From assembly GCA_001769195.1 (NCBI GenBank), contig MEOK01000008.1:48354-112353 (forward strand): a stretch of DNA of 64,000 nucleotides, in the 5' to 3' direction. Of the stretch, positions 51,797-60,811 are shown in pieces (position 1 is the first letter of the stretch; the number at the start of each line of letters is the position of its first letter). The notes under the pieces are model-generated. The model worked only from the letters and a program-made list of their open reading frames with translations. It had not been told where the DNA came from and did not search any database. Source of the DNA: Bacteroidetes bacterium GWF2_40_14 (GTDB taxonomy: Bacteria; Bacteroidota; Bacteroidia; Bacteroidales; UBA932). The translations under genes and the position numbers were made by a program.

Positions 51797-54250
51797 TTAT
51801 GGTTGATAAACAAACTCCTGGTCTATGTAACCAGAAAGTTCTTTGTACCAGTCAGGATAGCTTGTGCCACCGGATGTGGCCCACTCTGCAAAGTGCAGAT
51901 ACGCTTTTACAATAGAGTTATATTCAGACGGATACTGGAATGGTTCTGGAATCATCAATCCCCACATCATCCCATCTGCGTTTTTAAACTGATCACCCGG
52001 ATAGAGTGTGCCCCCGCTTGCCAGCAATGGGTTGAACTTTGATGTGCCTGCGAAAGTAGGAAGGTGAATCTCCCGGTCTCTTGTATTTACAGCAATGAAC
52101 AGATTAAACGAGCTCATTGCAATGTCGGACTGCTGGAACGGTGTTACAAACTTTACATTCATGTACTGGTCAGGAGTTATTACATGGGTTCCACTCAATG
52201 TGTTAAGGAACCCTTGATTCGACACAACATCTTTCTGACTGTTGAAAAGCGGAATTACTGCCAGAGAGACTCCCCCCTCTGCACCATTTGCATTAACGCC
52301 GAAAGGTGATGTGCCACTAATCTCGCGACCTGTCACAGACAGAACATTAGACGCAGATACTTTGTCCAGTTGAAATGCTGCTGCCAGGTTATACGTGCTA
52401 CCAGCAGCTCTGAGGTTATAATCGAGACGAAGTTTTGTAACAAGGTTGGATGCATTTGTATAATAAGAAATCTTGAACCCAAGTATCATGTCGTTTACAT
52501 CATAGTCCCCTTTAACCGGCCACAGGTCCTCGAAAGCATATGTTCCCCATGTGCTTCCGGAAGGGAAGTAAGATACAAATGCTACAGTGGCATCGTTATC
52601 GTCTACATCAAGGGCTGCACCAACACCATCTCCGTCGTTATCTGTAACTGCCGGAGGTGGAGTTACTATTTGTCCGGCTCCGTCGTTACAAGTTGTTGCG
52701 ACAATGTTTTGAGTCTGTGTCTTTGAGAGGATCGAACCATTATTGTTGAACATTGCTACATATCTATCCCTGCCGTTTGTACCGCTTCCCTCTACCAGAA
52801 GGGCGTGAACAAGCTCTATCTTGCCATTGAATTCAGATGCTGCATATCTCATGTCCGGAATGGTTCCGGTACATTTGAATACAGAGTAACTGTCAGATGA
52901 TGAACGGACCTTCATGCTGTATACCTCTGTGATACTGCCCGTTTGCATCATACTGCCACCGAACATGTTAATTATTATGTTATTGGTGTATAATGTCTGG
53001 CTGACGAACAGAGAGCCTTCGTAAAGGTTGTATGTAGCGCCCTGAAGACTGGCATGACGTGCATTAATGTTGCAGAAGTTGTTTACTGTGTATGAATTTC
53101 CGCTTGACTTGAATTCCGTTGTAGCAACAATGTGACCATGGTTGTTTGTAGTTGTACCTGTTGTCTGATACCAATTCTCTGTTTCAAAGGTTGAGCCTGC
53201 ATCATTAAGCAGCGATGCGTTGTCCGACATCTCGATTTTGTCGCAATAAACGGAAGAACTGTTATAAAAAAAGGAGTAGTTTGTTACAAAGATGGTTTTT
53301 GGTTTTTTTGCGTTTGTTACGGTCAATGTTCCCTCATTGTAGAAGTTTGATCTTGTGGAGACGTTGAGGTGGTAACTCAAAGTCATTGTTCCTTTGTTGA
53401 CAATTGATTTGCCGTTTGAAATATGTACCTCATCGGAAGAAACAAGTGTTCCTCCATTCTCTACATATACGGTAACAGTATTTGCATTCTGTGTACCTGT
53501 AGTTATACCGTCTACCTCTAGCCTGCCCCCGTTAAGGACCACAACAGAGACATTGTTAAGATCCATAGAATTGCTTATTCTGTAAACACCTTTTATATAA
53601 AGTACAGCATGAGATATCCAGTTTCCTACCTCAAGAGTGGCTGTTCTTGTAAAACCAGTTGGTATGAGATACGATTTGTAAGTGTTGCCGTATGAACCGT
53701 TTCCTGATGTAAAACCATTAAGGGTAAGGCTGTTATTGTTGTTTATTGTAACGTCGTAGTTTGTAGGTATTGGAATTGTAGGTGATGGAGAGGCTTTAGT
53801 GACCATCGGGGCGTTTGCTGCCACTGAGGCGGTAAAATCGACATTAATAGTTGTACCTGAGACATCGACAGTCTTTAGTACCCTGACTCCATTTGGAAGT
53901 ATCTCCTGCACGTAAATTGTTGGTATTGCTGTAGCAAGGGTAATTTTCACGCCATAAGGTGTTAATGGTGTTGCCGCTCCGCTTGCCATAAGGGCGCCGT
54001 CATTAAGAAGAGGACTGTTGAAAATTTTGATTACACGAATCATATTGTCTGCAATTCCTACTACAGGCTGAACCTTTACGGTACAAGTAATCTCCTTTAC
54101 TGTTTTCCAGTCGAAGTCCTTAGGGATAATCCCCACAGGTGATACTATAGGAGTATTGTCAGGAGGATTTAAATTGACACATGACGATGTAATCGCTGCA
54201 AAAAGAACAAATAGCACTAATACGCTAAATTTGTTTGGTTGCTTTTTCAT
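51797..54250 (-). CDS. large LruC-domain lipoprotein B
   Basis: This 817-residue predicted lipoprotein has lipobox TSSC (C24). It matches LruC protein A (41028-43478) along its whole length. Shared elements include the KDFDWKTVKE start, NNNNSLTLNGF, the calcium-type motif DNDGDGVGAALDVDDND near residue 543 and the LruC block AFEDLWPVKGDYDVND. The DNA of the C-terminal third is also alike, so the two are direct repeats from a duplication, now diverged. Function is unknown; a surface role is inferred from the lipobox and calcium motif. Its promoter is the best consensus in the window. Confidence 0.83.
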   Translation of the reverse strand: MKKQPNKFSVLVLFVLFAAITSSCVNLNPPDNTPIVSPVGIIPKDFDWKTVKEITCTVKVQPVVGIADNMIRVIKIFNSPLLNDGALMASGAATPLTPYGVKITLATAIPTIYVQEILPNGVRVLKTVDVSGTTINVDFTASVAANAPMVTKASPSPTIPIPTNYDVTINNNNSLTLNGFTSGNGSYGNTYKSYLIPTGFTRTATLEVGNWISHAVLYIKGVYRISNSMDLNNVSVVVLNGGRLEVDGITTGTQNANTVTVYVENGGTLVSSDEVHISNGKSIVNKGTMTLSYHLNVSTRSNFYNEGTLTVTNAKKPKTIFVTNYSFFYNSSSVYCDKIEMSDNASLLNDAGSTFETENWYQTTGTTTNNHGHIVATTEFKSSGNSYTVNNFCNINARHASLQGATYNLYEGSLFVSQTLYTNNIIINMFGGSMMQTGSITEVYSMKVRSSSDSYSVFKCTGTIPDMRYAASEFNGKIELVHALLVEGSGTNGRDRYVAMFNNNGSILSKTQTQNIVATTCNDGAGQIVTPPPAVTDNDGDGVGAALDVDDNDATVAFVSYFPSGSTWGTYAFEDLWPVKGDYDVNDMILGFKISYYTNASNLVTKLRLDYNLRAAGSTYNLAAAFQLDKVSASNVLSVTGREISGTSPFGVNANGAEGGVSLAVIPLFNSQKDVVSNQGFLNTLSGTHVITPDQYMNVKFVTPFQQSDIAMSSFNLFIAVNTRDREIHLPTFAGTSKFNPLLASGGTLYPGDQFKNADGMMWGLMIPEPFQYPSEYNSIVKAYLHFAEWATSGGTSYPDWYKELSGYIDQEFVYQP

Positions 54251-54284
54251 AATTATATTTTTTTAGCTAATTATCTTAATGTGG

Positions 54285-54315
54285 CAAAAGTACATAAAAT
54301 AAAGTTATAAACAAA
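54285..54315 (-). promoter_or_regulatory. consensus promoter of LruC lipoprotein B
   Basis: On the minus strand, TTTG (54312-54315) precedes TACTTTTG (54285-54292) by 19 bases, within the TTTG-N19-21-TAnnTTTG consensus. The start codon lies 34 bases downstream. Confidence 0.7.
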
Positions 54316-54374
54316 TTATGAACACTTTATACAAATAAATAGCAGCTAAAAGATTACATTTAAAAACAATCTCT

Positions 54375-54382
54375 TAACTTTG
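54375..54382 (+). promoter_or_regulatory. -7 box upstream of the GT4 gene
   Basis: TAACTTTG matches TAnnTTTG and ends 15 bases before ATG 54398. It contains the alternative TTG start at 54380, which argues for the ATG. No -33 element is visible at proper spacing. Confidence 0.35.
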
Positions 54383-54397
54383 AGCAAAATTTATTGG

Positions 54398-55516
54398 ATG
54401 GGCTCAATTAAAGTATTGGAAGTGATCAGACAGGGACAAATTGGTGGAGGAGAATCGCACCTGATAGACCTGATCTCTGGATTTGGACCTGATGTTTCTC
54501 CTGTGGTTCTGGCTTTTACACCAGGGCATATGATAGATTATCTGAGAGAAGCAGGTGTCAAATGCTATGTAATGGAAACAAAATACCCATTTGATATAAG
54601 AGCATTAAAAGGGATAAAAGAGATACTTCTCAAGGAGAAGATAGAGATAATCCATTCGCATGGTAGCAGAGCTGCTTCCAATATGCTTCTGATTGCCAGG
54701 CTCATGAAAATTCCAATGGTATATACAGTGCACGGATGGAGCTTTCATCAGGATCAGTCTGTTTTGAGCAAAACATTAAGAATACTTGTAGAGAAGTTGA
54801 TTTGTCTGCTTAGCCGTAAGGTTATTTGCGTTTCTGAAAGCAACAGGATAACAGGCGTGAAGGCATTTGGTCTCAACAATGCAACAGTAATAGAGAACGG
54901 TATAAGTTTCGGTAAATTCAATCCCTACAGTTCATACAGCAATATAAGAGAGGAGTTTGGAATACTTCCGGATGATTTCGTGGTTGGTTTTATCGGAAGA
55001 ATTACAATACAAAAGGACCCTGTGACAATTATCAAGGCAGTGGAATTGGCACATGCAGCCGACCAGAGAATCAAGGCACTTATAATAGGAGATGGGGACC
55101 TTAAGGAGCAGGTAATGCAATATATAGATAAACAGATATTAGCAGAAGTAATATACACAGATGGGTTCCGGAAAGACATTCCCGACCTGCTGAGTTCTAT
55201 GGATGTATTTTGTCAGCCAAGCCTGTGGGAAGGTTTGTCAATCTCTTTGCTTGAGGCAATGGCCATGAAAAAGGCATTAGTTGTGACACCCACCGATGGT
55301 ACGAGTGAAATTATCAGTGATGGAGTAAATGGATCAATCGCTGCATTCGGAGATGTATCAGGGATCTCAGAAAGGATACTTGAATATTGCCGGGATAGGG
55401 AGAAAGCAACCAGACACGGAGAAAATGCATTTCAACTTGTAAAAAGCAGATTCGACAGTAGTAAGGTTTCAGAAGGTGTCACAGGAATTTACAGAGCTAT
55501 AATTTCAGCCAGTTAG
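54398..55516 (+). CDS. GT4 glycosyltransferase
   Basis: This 372-residue GT-B glycosyltransferase has the acceptor-domain motif RQGQIGGGESHLIDL. The donor domain has VGFIGRITIQKDP, IIGDGDLKEQV and the EX7E site in SLWEGLSISLLEAMAMK. It is like WcaL/PimB-type enzymes. It stands alone, about 15 kb from the main polysaccharide locus, so its pathway is not clear. Its 3' end overlaps the opposing pabA gene by 20 bases. Confidence 0.88.
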   Translation: MGSIKVLEVIRQGQIGGGESHLIDLISGFGPDVSPVVLAFTPGHMIDYLREAGVKCYVMETKYPFDIRALKGIKEILLKEKIEIIHSHGSRAASNMLLIARLMKIPMVYTVHGWSFHQDQSVLSKTLRILVEKLICLLSRKVICVSESNRITGVKAFGLNNATVIENGISFGKFNPYSSYSNIREEFGILPDDFVVGFIGRITIQKDPVTIIKAVELAHAADQRIKALIIGDGDLKEQVMQYIDKQILAEVIYTDGFRKDIPDLLSSMDVFCQPSLWEGLSISLLEAMAMKKALVVTPTDGTSEIISDGVNGSIAAFGDVSGISERILEYCRDREKATRHGENAFQLVKSRFDSSKVSEGVTGIYRAIISAS

Positions 55517-56087
55517 ATATAATTTCCTCACCATAACCGGAAATCACTGACTCCGGATGAAACTGAAGTCCAAACAACTTAAGCTCCTTATGAAAGAGCG
55601 ACATAATAATACCCTCTTCATTTACAGACCCCACTATAAGCTCTTTTGGTAAAGATTCAGGAGAGACTGCCCATGAGTGGTACAATCCGGCTTTTATTTC
55701 CGCGGACCTTCCGTTTTTGTCCACAATACTCCCAAGCAGAGGGTCGCTTTTCTCAGTTATGTTTATCATAGACTTATGCCCGTGCAGAGGATGAGTGAGG
55801 TTATACAGAATTGCTCCAAAATGGCAGGCTATTGCCTGATGGCCAAGACAAATACCCAGTATAGAATGGCTGGTTTTAAAACATTCGATTGCCTTAAGCA
55901 GATCTCCTGCATCTTCGGGCAAACCAGGACCGGGAGAGAGTATTATATGACTGTAATTATCCATTGCATCAAATGGAATATGATCGTTTAAGACAATATC
56001 CACCCTTGATTCAGTTACCTTTTTTACAAGGTGAAAAATGTTGTAGACGAACGAATCGTAATTATCTATCAGCAGGATTCTCTTCAT
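55497..56087 (-). CDS. pabA: aminodeoxychorismate synthase, glutamine amidotransferase subunit
   Basis: This class I glutamine amidotransferase has 196 residues. Catalytic Cys lies in GICLGHQAIACHFG near residue 79, and His-Glu in QFHPESVISGYG. The N terminus RILLIDNYDSFVYNI is the TrpG/PabA signature. Sequence alone cannot separate TrpG from PabA, but the divergent pabB and pabC genes favour p-aminobenzoate (folate) synthesis. Some bacteria use one subunit for both pathways. The start is 42 bases from pabB. Confidence 0.9.
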   Translation of the reverse strand: MKRILLIDNYDSFVYNIFHLVKKVTESRVDIVLNDHIPFDAMDNYSHIILSPGPGLPEDAGDLLKAIECFKTSHSILGICLGHQAIACHFGAILYNLTHPLHGHKSMINITEKSDPLLGSIVDKNGRSAEIKAGLYHSWAVSPESLPKELIVGSVNEEGIIMSLFHKELKLFGLQFHPESVISGYGEEIISNWLKL

Positions 56088-56118
56088 TGAGCAAAAATAT
56101 ATAATATAGTTACATTTG
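56087..56118 (+). promoter_or_regulatory. promoter of pabB-pabC
   Basis: TTG (56087-56089) precedes TACATTTG (56111-56118) by 21 bases, fitting the Bacteroidota consensus. The pabB start at 56130 lies 11 bases after the box. Confidence 0.58.
56092..56099 (-). promoter_or_regulatory. -7 box in front of pabA
   Basis: The minus strand reads TATTTTTG (TAnnTTTG) four bases before the pabA start codon. Transcription from it would give a leaderless or nearly leaderless message. No -33 element is seen, so the call is weak. Confidence 0.33.
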
Positions 56119-56129
56119 CGTAAAAAAAT

Positions 56130-57122
56130 ATGAGCAGGTACATATCTGCATATGAAGTCAGAGAGCTCATGAACAGCTCAGGTTCGAATTACCGGCCCTT
56201 CCTCTTTGCAGTGGATTATGAGTTGGAGAGGGGGATATTTGTTGAGGAGCCAATGAATCAGAATGATATCCTGTTCCGTTTCGGAGCTGTGAGAAACTAT
56301 ACCGATTCAGATATTACAATTGACAAATCCGCTTTGAAAATAATTGACACCGTTTCATACGCAACTTATGAATCAAAATTCAATGTTGTTATGGATGGGT
56401 TAATAAGAGGCGACTCCTATCTGCTGAACCTTACCGCAAGGACAGAGATAGAAACATCACTTGAAATCAGAGAGATAATGTTATCTGCAAATTCTCCATT
56501 TGGATTTTGTGCAGGTGACCACTTTGTCTCTTTCTCGCCTGAGCGTTTTGTCAGAATTGAGAATGGCATAATATCTTCTTTTCCCATGAAGGGAACCATA
56601 GATGCATCTTTACCTGATGCAGAGGAGATAATCATGAACGATTACAAGGAGAGTTGCGAACATAATACAATTGTAGATCTTATAAGGAACGACCTGGGAA
56701 TGGTTTCGGAGAGTGTGTGGGTGGAGAGGTTCCGTTATATAGAGAAAATTGAAACCAACCGCAATGAGATACTGCAGGTTAGTTCTGAGATTAGGGGAAG
56801 GCTTTATGAGGGTAACTGCAAGCGTCTTGGCGATACAATTTTCTCCCTTCTTCCTGCAGGGTCAATATCAGGGGCTCCCAAACCATCCACTATTAGTATT
56901 ATTTCAGAAGCAGAGGGAGAAAAGAGGGGCTTTTATACAGGCATATGCGGATACTATGATGGTAGGGTTCTTGACTCGGCTGTGTTGATAAGGTATATCG
57001 AGCGTGATGAATCGGGGAAGCTCTTTTACAGGAGTGGTGGCGGGATAACGGTTAACAGCAAATGCAGTGATGAATATGAGGAGCTAATAGAAAAAATTTA
57101 TCTTCCACAAACGAGATTATGA
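56130..57122 (+). CDS. pabB: aminodeoxychorismate synthase component I
   Basis: This chorismate-binding enzyme has 330 residues. It aminates chorismate to 4-amino-4-deoxychorismate using ammonia from PabA. SFSPERFVRIENG, FPMKGTID (with the catalytic lysine of the PIKGT motif), IVDLIRNDLG and GSISGAPKPSTI mark the chorismate-binding fold. The short length, without the long N-terminal tryptophan-binding part of TrpE, supports PabB. It overlaps the next gene by 4 bases. Confidence 0.92.
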   Translation: MSRYISAYEVRELMNSSGSNYRPFLFAVDYELERGIFVEEPMNQNDILFRFGAVRNYTDSDITIDKSALKIIDTVSYATYESKFNVVMDGLIRGDSYLLNLTARTEIETSLEIREIMLSANSPFGFCAGDHFVSFSPERFVRIENGIISSFPMKGTIDASLPDAEEIIMNDYKESCEHNTIVDLIRNDLGMVSESVWVERFRYIEKIETNRNEILQVSSEIRGRLYEGNCKRLGDTIFSLLPAGSISGAPKPSTISIISEAEGEKRGFYTGICGYYDGRVLDSAVLIRYIERDESGKLFYRSGGGITVNSKCSDEYEELIEKIYLPQTRL

Positions 57123-57718
57123 GATTTATTGAGACAATCAGAGTTGAAAACGGGCAGCTATGCAATCTTGACCTCCATAAAAAAAGGGCAAAGGAGACAA
57201 TACTTTTTCATTTTGGAGTTAAAAAATCATTACCTTTTGACATGTTGGTGCCGGTAGATATTAGTCTGACAAAGGGAACATACAAACTTAGGGTGGTGTA
57301 TTCAAAAGATATTGAAGAGTTCAGTATAGATCAATATGTTCCAAGGACAATAAAGAGACTCAGGATAGTAGATGGAGAGGGCATTGACTATCGGTTCAAA
57401 TATGAGAATCGTTCTGCAATAGAGGCGCTGCTCAGCCTTAAAACAGATTGTGATGACTTACTTATTATAAAAGATGGTTATGTGACCGATACATCATATA
57501 CCAACGTAGTATTTGCACAGGGAGAGGATTTGTTCACCCCGTCTACCTTTTTACTGAACGGAGTAAAGAGGCAATCTCTTTTAAGAGAGGGGAGGATAAA
57601 AGAGAGAGATATAAGAGTAGACGATATTAAAAAATACGACGGATGTTTTCTGATAAACGCGATGCTGGATTATACTCCAAATTGCGTTGTTCTTATCAAA
57701 GGGGATTCATTCTGCTAA
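57119..57718 (+). CDS. pabC: aminodeoxychorismate lyase-like class IV aminotransferase
   Basis: This 199-residue class IV PLP enzyme probably releases pyruvate from aminodeoxychorismate to give p-aminobenzoate. RFIETIRVENGQLCNLDLHKKR is split at the start of the fold, RFKYENRSAIEALL holds the PLP lysine region, and DTSYTNVVF matches the usual E-x-x-x-N cofactor block with Asp in place of Glu. It is a little shorter than typical PabC (about 270). Its start overlaps the pabB stop (ATGA) and its end overlaps the opposing cyclase gene by 12 bases. Confidence 0.83.
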   Translation: MRFIETIRVENGQLCNLDLHKKRAKETILFHFGVKKSLPFDMLVPVDISLTKGTYKLRVVYSKDIEEFSIDQYVPRTIKRLRIVDGEGIDYRFKYENRSAIEALLSLKTDCDDLLIIKDGYVTDTSYTNVVFAQGEDLFTPSTFLLNGVKRQSLLREGRIKERDIRVDDIKKYDGCFLINAMLDYTPNCVVLIKGDSFC

Positions 57719-58525
57719 AGTAGGTACCCAGGCAAGTAGCCTTAATGGAGAACCACTGCCACCCTTTATCTTCATTGGGGCAGCTACAATGTATGCACCT
57801 TTGGCGGGAAGCTTTTCAAGATTTGCTATGTTTTCGTATGCTGTAATATTATTGCTGCAAAGACACCTGTGGGTTCTGAAATCCTTTGATTGACCAAAAT
57901 CGATGCTAGGGGTGTCAATCCCTACTGCCTTAATCTTCCGCTCGCTAACAAGCCAGTTTGCTGCTTCGGGGTCCAGTCCGGGGAAATGGAGCTCTTCTAC
58001 CCCTTCAACACCGGATTTGAGCGTGCCGGTATACTGCAGATGATCCTGCCAATACTTGCCAAAACCTGTATTCAGCAATATTATAGATTGTTCCGGTATT
58101 TGCCCGTTTGCTTTTTCCCATAGGATGAAGTCATCTATGGTTACGAGATAGTCAGGATTCTGTGCCGACTTAGCTGTTACATCTACCACAATGGCAGCTC
58201 CGGTAAGCTCATCGACATTAATCTGTTCTATAGAACGACCGCCCTGAGCAAAATGGAGAGGAGCATCAAAATGGGTGCCTCCGTGCTCCTCAGCAGAATA
58301 CTTGAATGAGGAGTAGAAGTAGCCATTGTCATTAATGCCAAAAAAGACAGTGTCGTGTTTGAACGGCACATTTGTGGGCCAGTAAACGGTACTCTCCTCA
58401 AAATCCCATGTAAGGTCCACCCAGGTGCCCTGTGCAAGTATTTTTGAAATATCCGGCTGCTTCTGATTACAGGATGTGGCAATAATCAGAATGAAAATTA
58501 TGGTCAGGTTTTTCATAGTATTCAT
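57707..58525 (-). CDS. cyclase-family (kynurenine formamidase-like) lipoprotein
   Basis: This 272-residue metal hydrolase fold has the HGGTHFDAPLHF signature, whose histidines and aspartate bind metal in KynB-type formamidases. An N-terminal signal with lipobox ATSC places it in the periplasm or outer membrane, unlike cytoplasmic kynurenine formamidase. It starts on the last base of the sulfatase stop (TAATG), so the two are co-translated. Its substrate is more likely a secreted or sulfated compound than formylkynurenine; that is inference. Confidence 0.83.
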   Translation of the reverse strand: MNTMKNLTIIFILIIATSCNQKQPDISKILAQGTWVDLTWDFEESTVYWPTNVPFKHDTVFFGINDNGYFYSSFKYSAEEHGGTHFDAPLHFAQGGRSIEQINVDELTGAAIVVDVTAKSAQNPDYLVTIDDFILWEKANGQIPEQSIILLNTGFGKYWQDHLQYTGTLKSGVEGVEELHFPGLDPEAANWLVSERKIKAVGIDTPSIDFGQSKDFRTHRCLCSNNITAYENIANLEKLPAKGAYIVAAPMKIKGGSGSPLRLLAWVPTLAE

Positions 58526-60078
58526 TATGAGAAGTTGTCGTAGCCCTCCAGAGAATTCTCCTCTACAGGGAAAAGTTTATAAGTATTGAAAATCCTGCTT
58601 TTCTTGTATTGCATCTTATAAAACAGATGAAGCTCTTTCTGTAGCTTTTCCAGAACCTTTTTATATAAAGGATTCCCAGCTTCGTTTCTGGTCTCCAGCG
58701 GGTCGTTTTCATAATCGTAAAGTTCCACTCCCATTATCTCTTTGCCGTCAAAAGGAAGATATGTCCTGAAATCCTTTACCCACTCTACCATTCTGTAGCG
58801 GGAACTTCTTATAGAATAACCGTTTACCTGGCCTCTGTTGTATTGTCCGAATGCATATCCGGCTACCTTTTTCGAAGGTTCTTGAAGAACAGGCACAAGA
58901 CTGTGTCCGTCAAGATATGTAGGAGCCTTAACTCCGGTTAACTCGCACAGTGTTGGAAAGATGTCTACAAACTCAGTAACGTTGCTGGTATAGGCTCCTC
59001 TCTTCATACCCGGGGCACTGATCAACATTACAGTTCGTGTAGCTGTCTCAAAGTTGCTGTTTTTGTTCCATAAGCCATGATCTCCAAGATGATATCCATG
59101 GTCGCTCCACAGAACAATTATTGTGTTTTCTGCCATTCCCTTCTCCTCAAGAGCATCCAGAAGTTTTCCCAACTGGGCATCTACATAAGAAACGCAAGCA
59201 TAGTATGCATGTATCACTCTGCGCTGAGTTGCTACATCCAAATGTTTTGTGTCTTCGTAGCTGTGGAAAGGAGGTATATCGGAATAGACCTTAAGTTCGT
59301 TTGAAGGGTGATATGCATAAACTACAGGATCGGAGGTGACATCCTGATATTCTGCCAAAGGCATTTTGTCTCTATCATACATGTCCCAGTATTTTTTTGG
59401 AGCAACATATGGTGCGTGTGGTTTTTTGAAGCCAATGGCAAGAAAGAATGATTTGCCAGTTTCAGCAAAGCTTTTAATCATCTCAACACCCTTTTCTGCA
59501 ATAATTCCGTCTTCGTATGCATTATCCGGAACATCTGCACATTCTGTCGCCTTTCTCCCATTGGAAATAACATAAGTAGGAGCAGGTGTCTTAATATATG
59601 GTATGCTCCACGATTGCGGGTCGTCCCTATAGTTCCTGTCATCCAAAGGGTGATATATTTTGCCCATTCCAACAGTTTCATACCCGTTTTTTTTGAAAAG
59701 TTCAGGGAGGGTCACCAGAGATGGATTATTAGTTCTGAAATTTCCCTGCAGCGACCACACTCCGGTATTATCCGGACGAACACCAGTTAGCAGGCTCGCC
59801 CTTGTTGGTCCGCTGAGTGCAAACTGACAGTAGTTGTTGGTAAAGGTGACCCCGTACTTTGCGAGACGCTTGAAATTGGGAGTACGGGCCATATTATCTC
59901 CATAAACAGATATGACCGGCCTTAGATCGTCTATTGCAATGAACAATACATTTGGTTTTTTGGAATTATTTCCGGATGTATTCTGATCCTGGGCAGAACA
60001 TAAGAGAGGCCATATGGTGCTGGTACAAGCAACAGTGCCAAGACCTATGATGTATTTACTTAAATTATTTGTGTTCAT
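58525..60078 (-). CDS. secreted sulfatase, iduronate-2-sulfatase-like, Ser-type
   Basis: This 517-residue alkaline-phosphatase-superfamily sulfatase has a signal peptide. Metal aspartates D50-D51 lie in AIDDLRP. The formylglycine site is S89 in SGPTRASLLTG, the serine form, which needs the anaerobic radical SAM maturase anSME, not seen in this window. DDLRP and RPDNTGVW match the iduronate-2-sulfatase subgroup. Two further in-frame upstream ATGs (to 60165) would put 29 residues before the signal peptide, so 60078 is preferred. It is co-transcribed with the cyclase-family gene downstream and a secreted unknown upstream. Confidence 0.9.
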   Translation of the reverse strand: MNTNNLSKYIIGLGTVACTSTIWPLLCSAQDQNTSGNNSKKPNVLFIAIDDLRPVISVYGDNMARTPNFKRLAKYGVTFTNNYCQFALSGPTRASLLTGVRPDNTGVWSLQGNFRTNNPSLVTLPELFKKNGYETVGMGKIYHPLDDRNYRDDPQSWSIPYIKTPAPTYVISNGRKATECADVPDNAYEDGIIAEKGVEMIKSFAETGKSFFLAIGFKKPHAPYVAPKKYWDMYDRDKMPLAEYQDVTSDPVVYAYHPSNELKVYSDIPPFHSYEDTKHLDVATQRRVIHAYYACVSYVDAQLGKLLDALEEKGMAENTIIVLWSDHGYHLGDHGLWNKNSNFETATRTVMLISAPGMKRGAYTSNVTEFVDIFPTLCELTGVKAPTYLDGHSLVPVLQEPSKKVAGYAFGQYNRGQVNGYSIRSSRYRMVEWVKDFRTYLPFDGKEIMGVELYDYENDPLETRNEAGNPLYKKVLEKLQKELHLFYKMQYKKSRIFNTYKLFPVEENSLEGYDNFS

Positions 60079-60091
60079 GCTTATTAGGATT

Positions 60092-60715
60092 TTATCTGTA
60101 AGGAGTATTTGTCTTGAACTTCCACACCCTGCTCGCATTGAGGTTTTTATCAAATGATATTCCACACTTTTCCCTCAAGACATTCAGTTCTTCCTCTGTT
60201 ATTCGATTGATTTCTGACTCAAGGATTTTTGGCTGACCTGCATAATTGATCTTTGCCACTTCGGACAGGAGAAAAATTTTATAGAAGGAAGCAAAGACGA
60301 ATTTGCCCTCCTCGTAAGAAGTATTAAGAAGAACTTTAGTCTTCTCTCTCATTTCAACAGCCTTCGCTTCGGCCTGATCATCGCATATTCCGCGGTAATA
60401 CTGGTCAAGCTCCTCATCGTTGAGAACTTTCCTCAGATTCTCTTCATGTAATTTTTTCAATACATTTCCTGATGGTATGCTTATGTATATCTCCTTCCTG
60501 AGAATATTTACGAAGTATGCGTCCTCTTCTTCTATGAGCTTTGCCAAAGCAAGCTGTTTTGCCTCATCAAGAGGAACGTGTATGGTAATTTCATATAAGT
60601 TCCTAACGGTAGAAGGGTTAAATGAATCTGTGATTTTGCGTGAAACGGTCTGAGCATTTGATGTTCCTGCAATAAAGACAAAGAGAAGTGTCAGGAAAAT
60701 AAAAATTCGCTTCAT
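60092..60715 (-). CDS. secreted protein of unknown function in the sulfatase operon
   Basis: This 207-residue protein has a signal peptide ending near TSNAQ. The mature part is charged and mostly helical (EITIHVPLDEAKQLALAKLIEEED and the following heptad-like stretches). It ends with SFDKNLNASRVWKFKTNTPYR. I do not recognise a family. It is the first gene of the operon with the sulfatase (13-base gap) and cyclase-family lipoprotein and has its own promoter-like sequence at 60758-60791. Confidence 0.65.
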   Translation of the reverse strand: MKRIFIFLTLLFVFIAGTSNAQTVSRKITDSFNPSTVRNLYEITIHVPLDEAKQLALAKLIEEEDAYFVNILRKEIYISIPSGNVLKKLHEENLRKVLNDEELDQYYRGICDDQAEAKAVEMREKTKVLLNTSYEEGKFVFASFYKIFLLSEVAKINYAGQPKILESEINRITEEELNVLREKCGISFDKNLNASRVWKFKTNTPYR

Positions 60716-60757
60716 AATATTAATTTTTTCTTGTTATTACCGAGCCTGCGATTGTAA

Positions 60758-60791
60758 CAAAGTTATAAATTGATTTTGTAATTTTAACAAA
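60758..60791 (-). promoter_or_regulatory. promoter of the sulfatase operon
   Basis: On the minus strand, TTTG (60788-60791) precedes TAACTTTG (60758-60765) by 22 bases, one more than the preferred 19-21. The first gene starts 42 bases downstream. Confidence 0.48.
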
Positions 60792-60811
60792 TATTTAAAA
60801 CCATACAGACC

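Noticed and set aside
41028..54250. A composite transposon or integrated element bounded by the LruC repeats
   Set aside because: No transposase, integrase, terminal inverted repeat or target duplication was found; gene duplication explains the repeats.
55497..56087. Anthranilate synthase subunit TrpG
   Set aside because: The subunit cannot be told apart by sequence alone, but the divergent pabB-pabC genes and the lack of any trp gene make p-aminobenzoate synthesis the better call.
57707..58525. Kynurenine formamidase of tryptophan breakdown
   Set aside because: The protein has a lipoprotein signal and is coupled to a sulfatase; no other kynurenine pathway gene is present.
60079..60165. Longer N terminus for the sulfatase
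   Set aside because: It would put 29 polar residues before a clear signal peptide and overlap the upstream gene; the ATG at 60078 gives a normal secreted protein.
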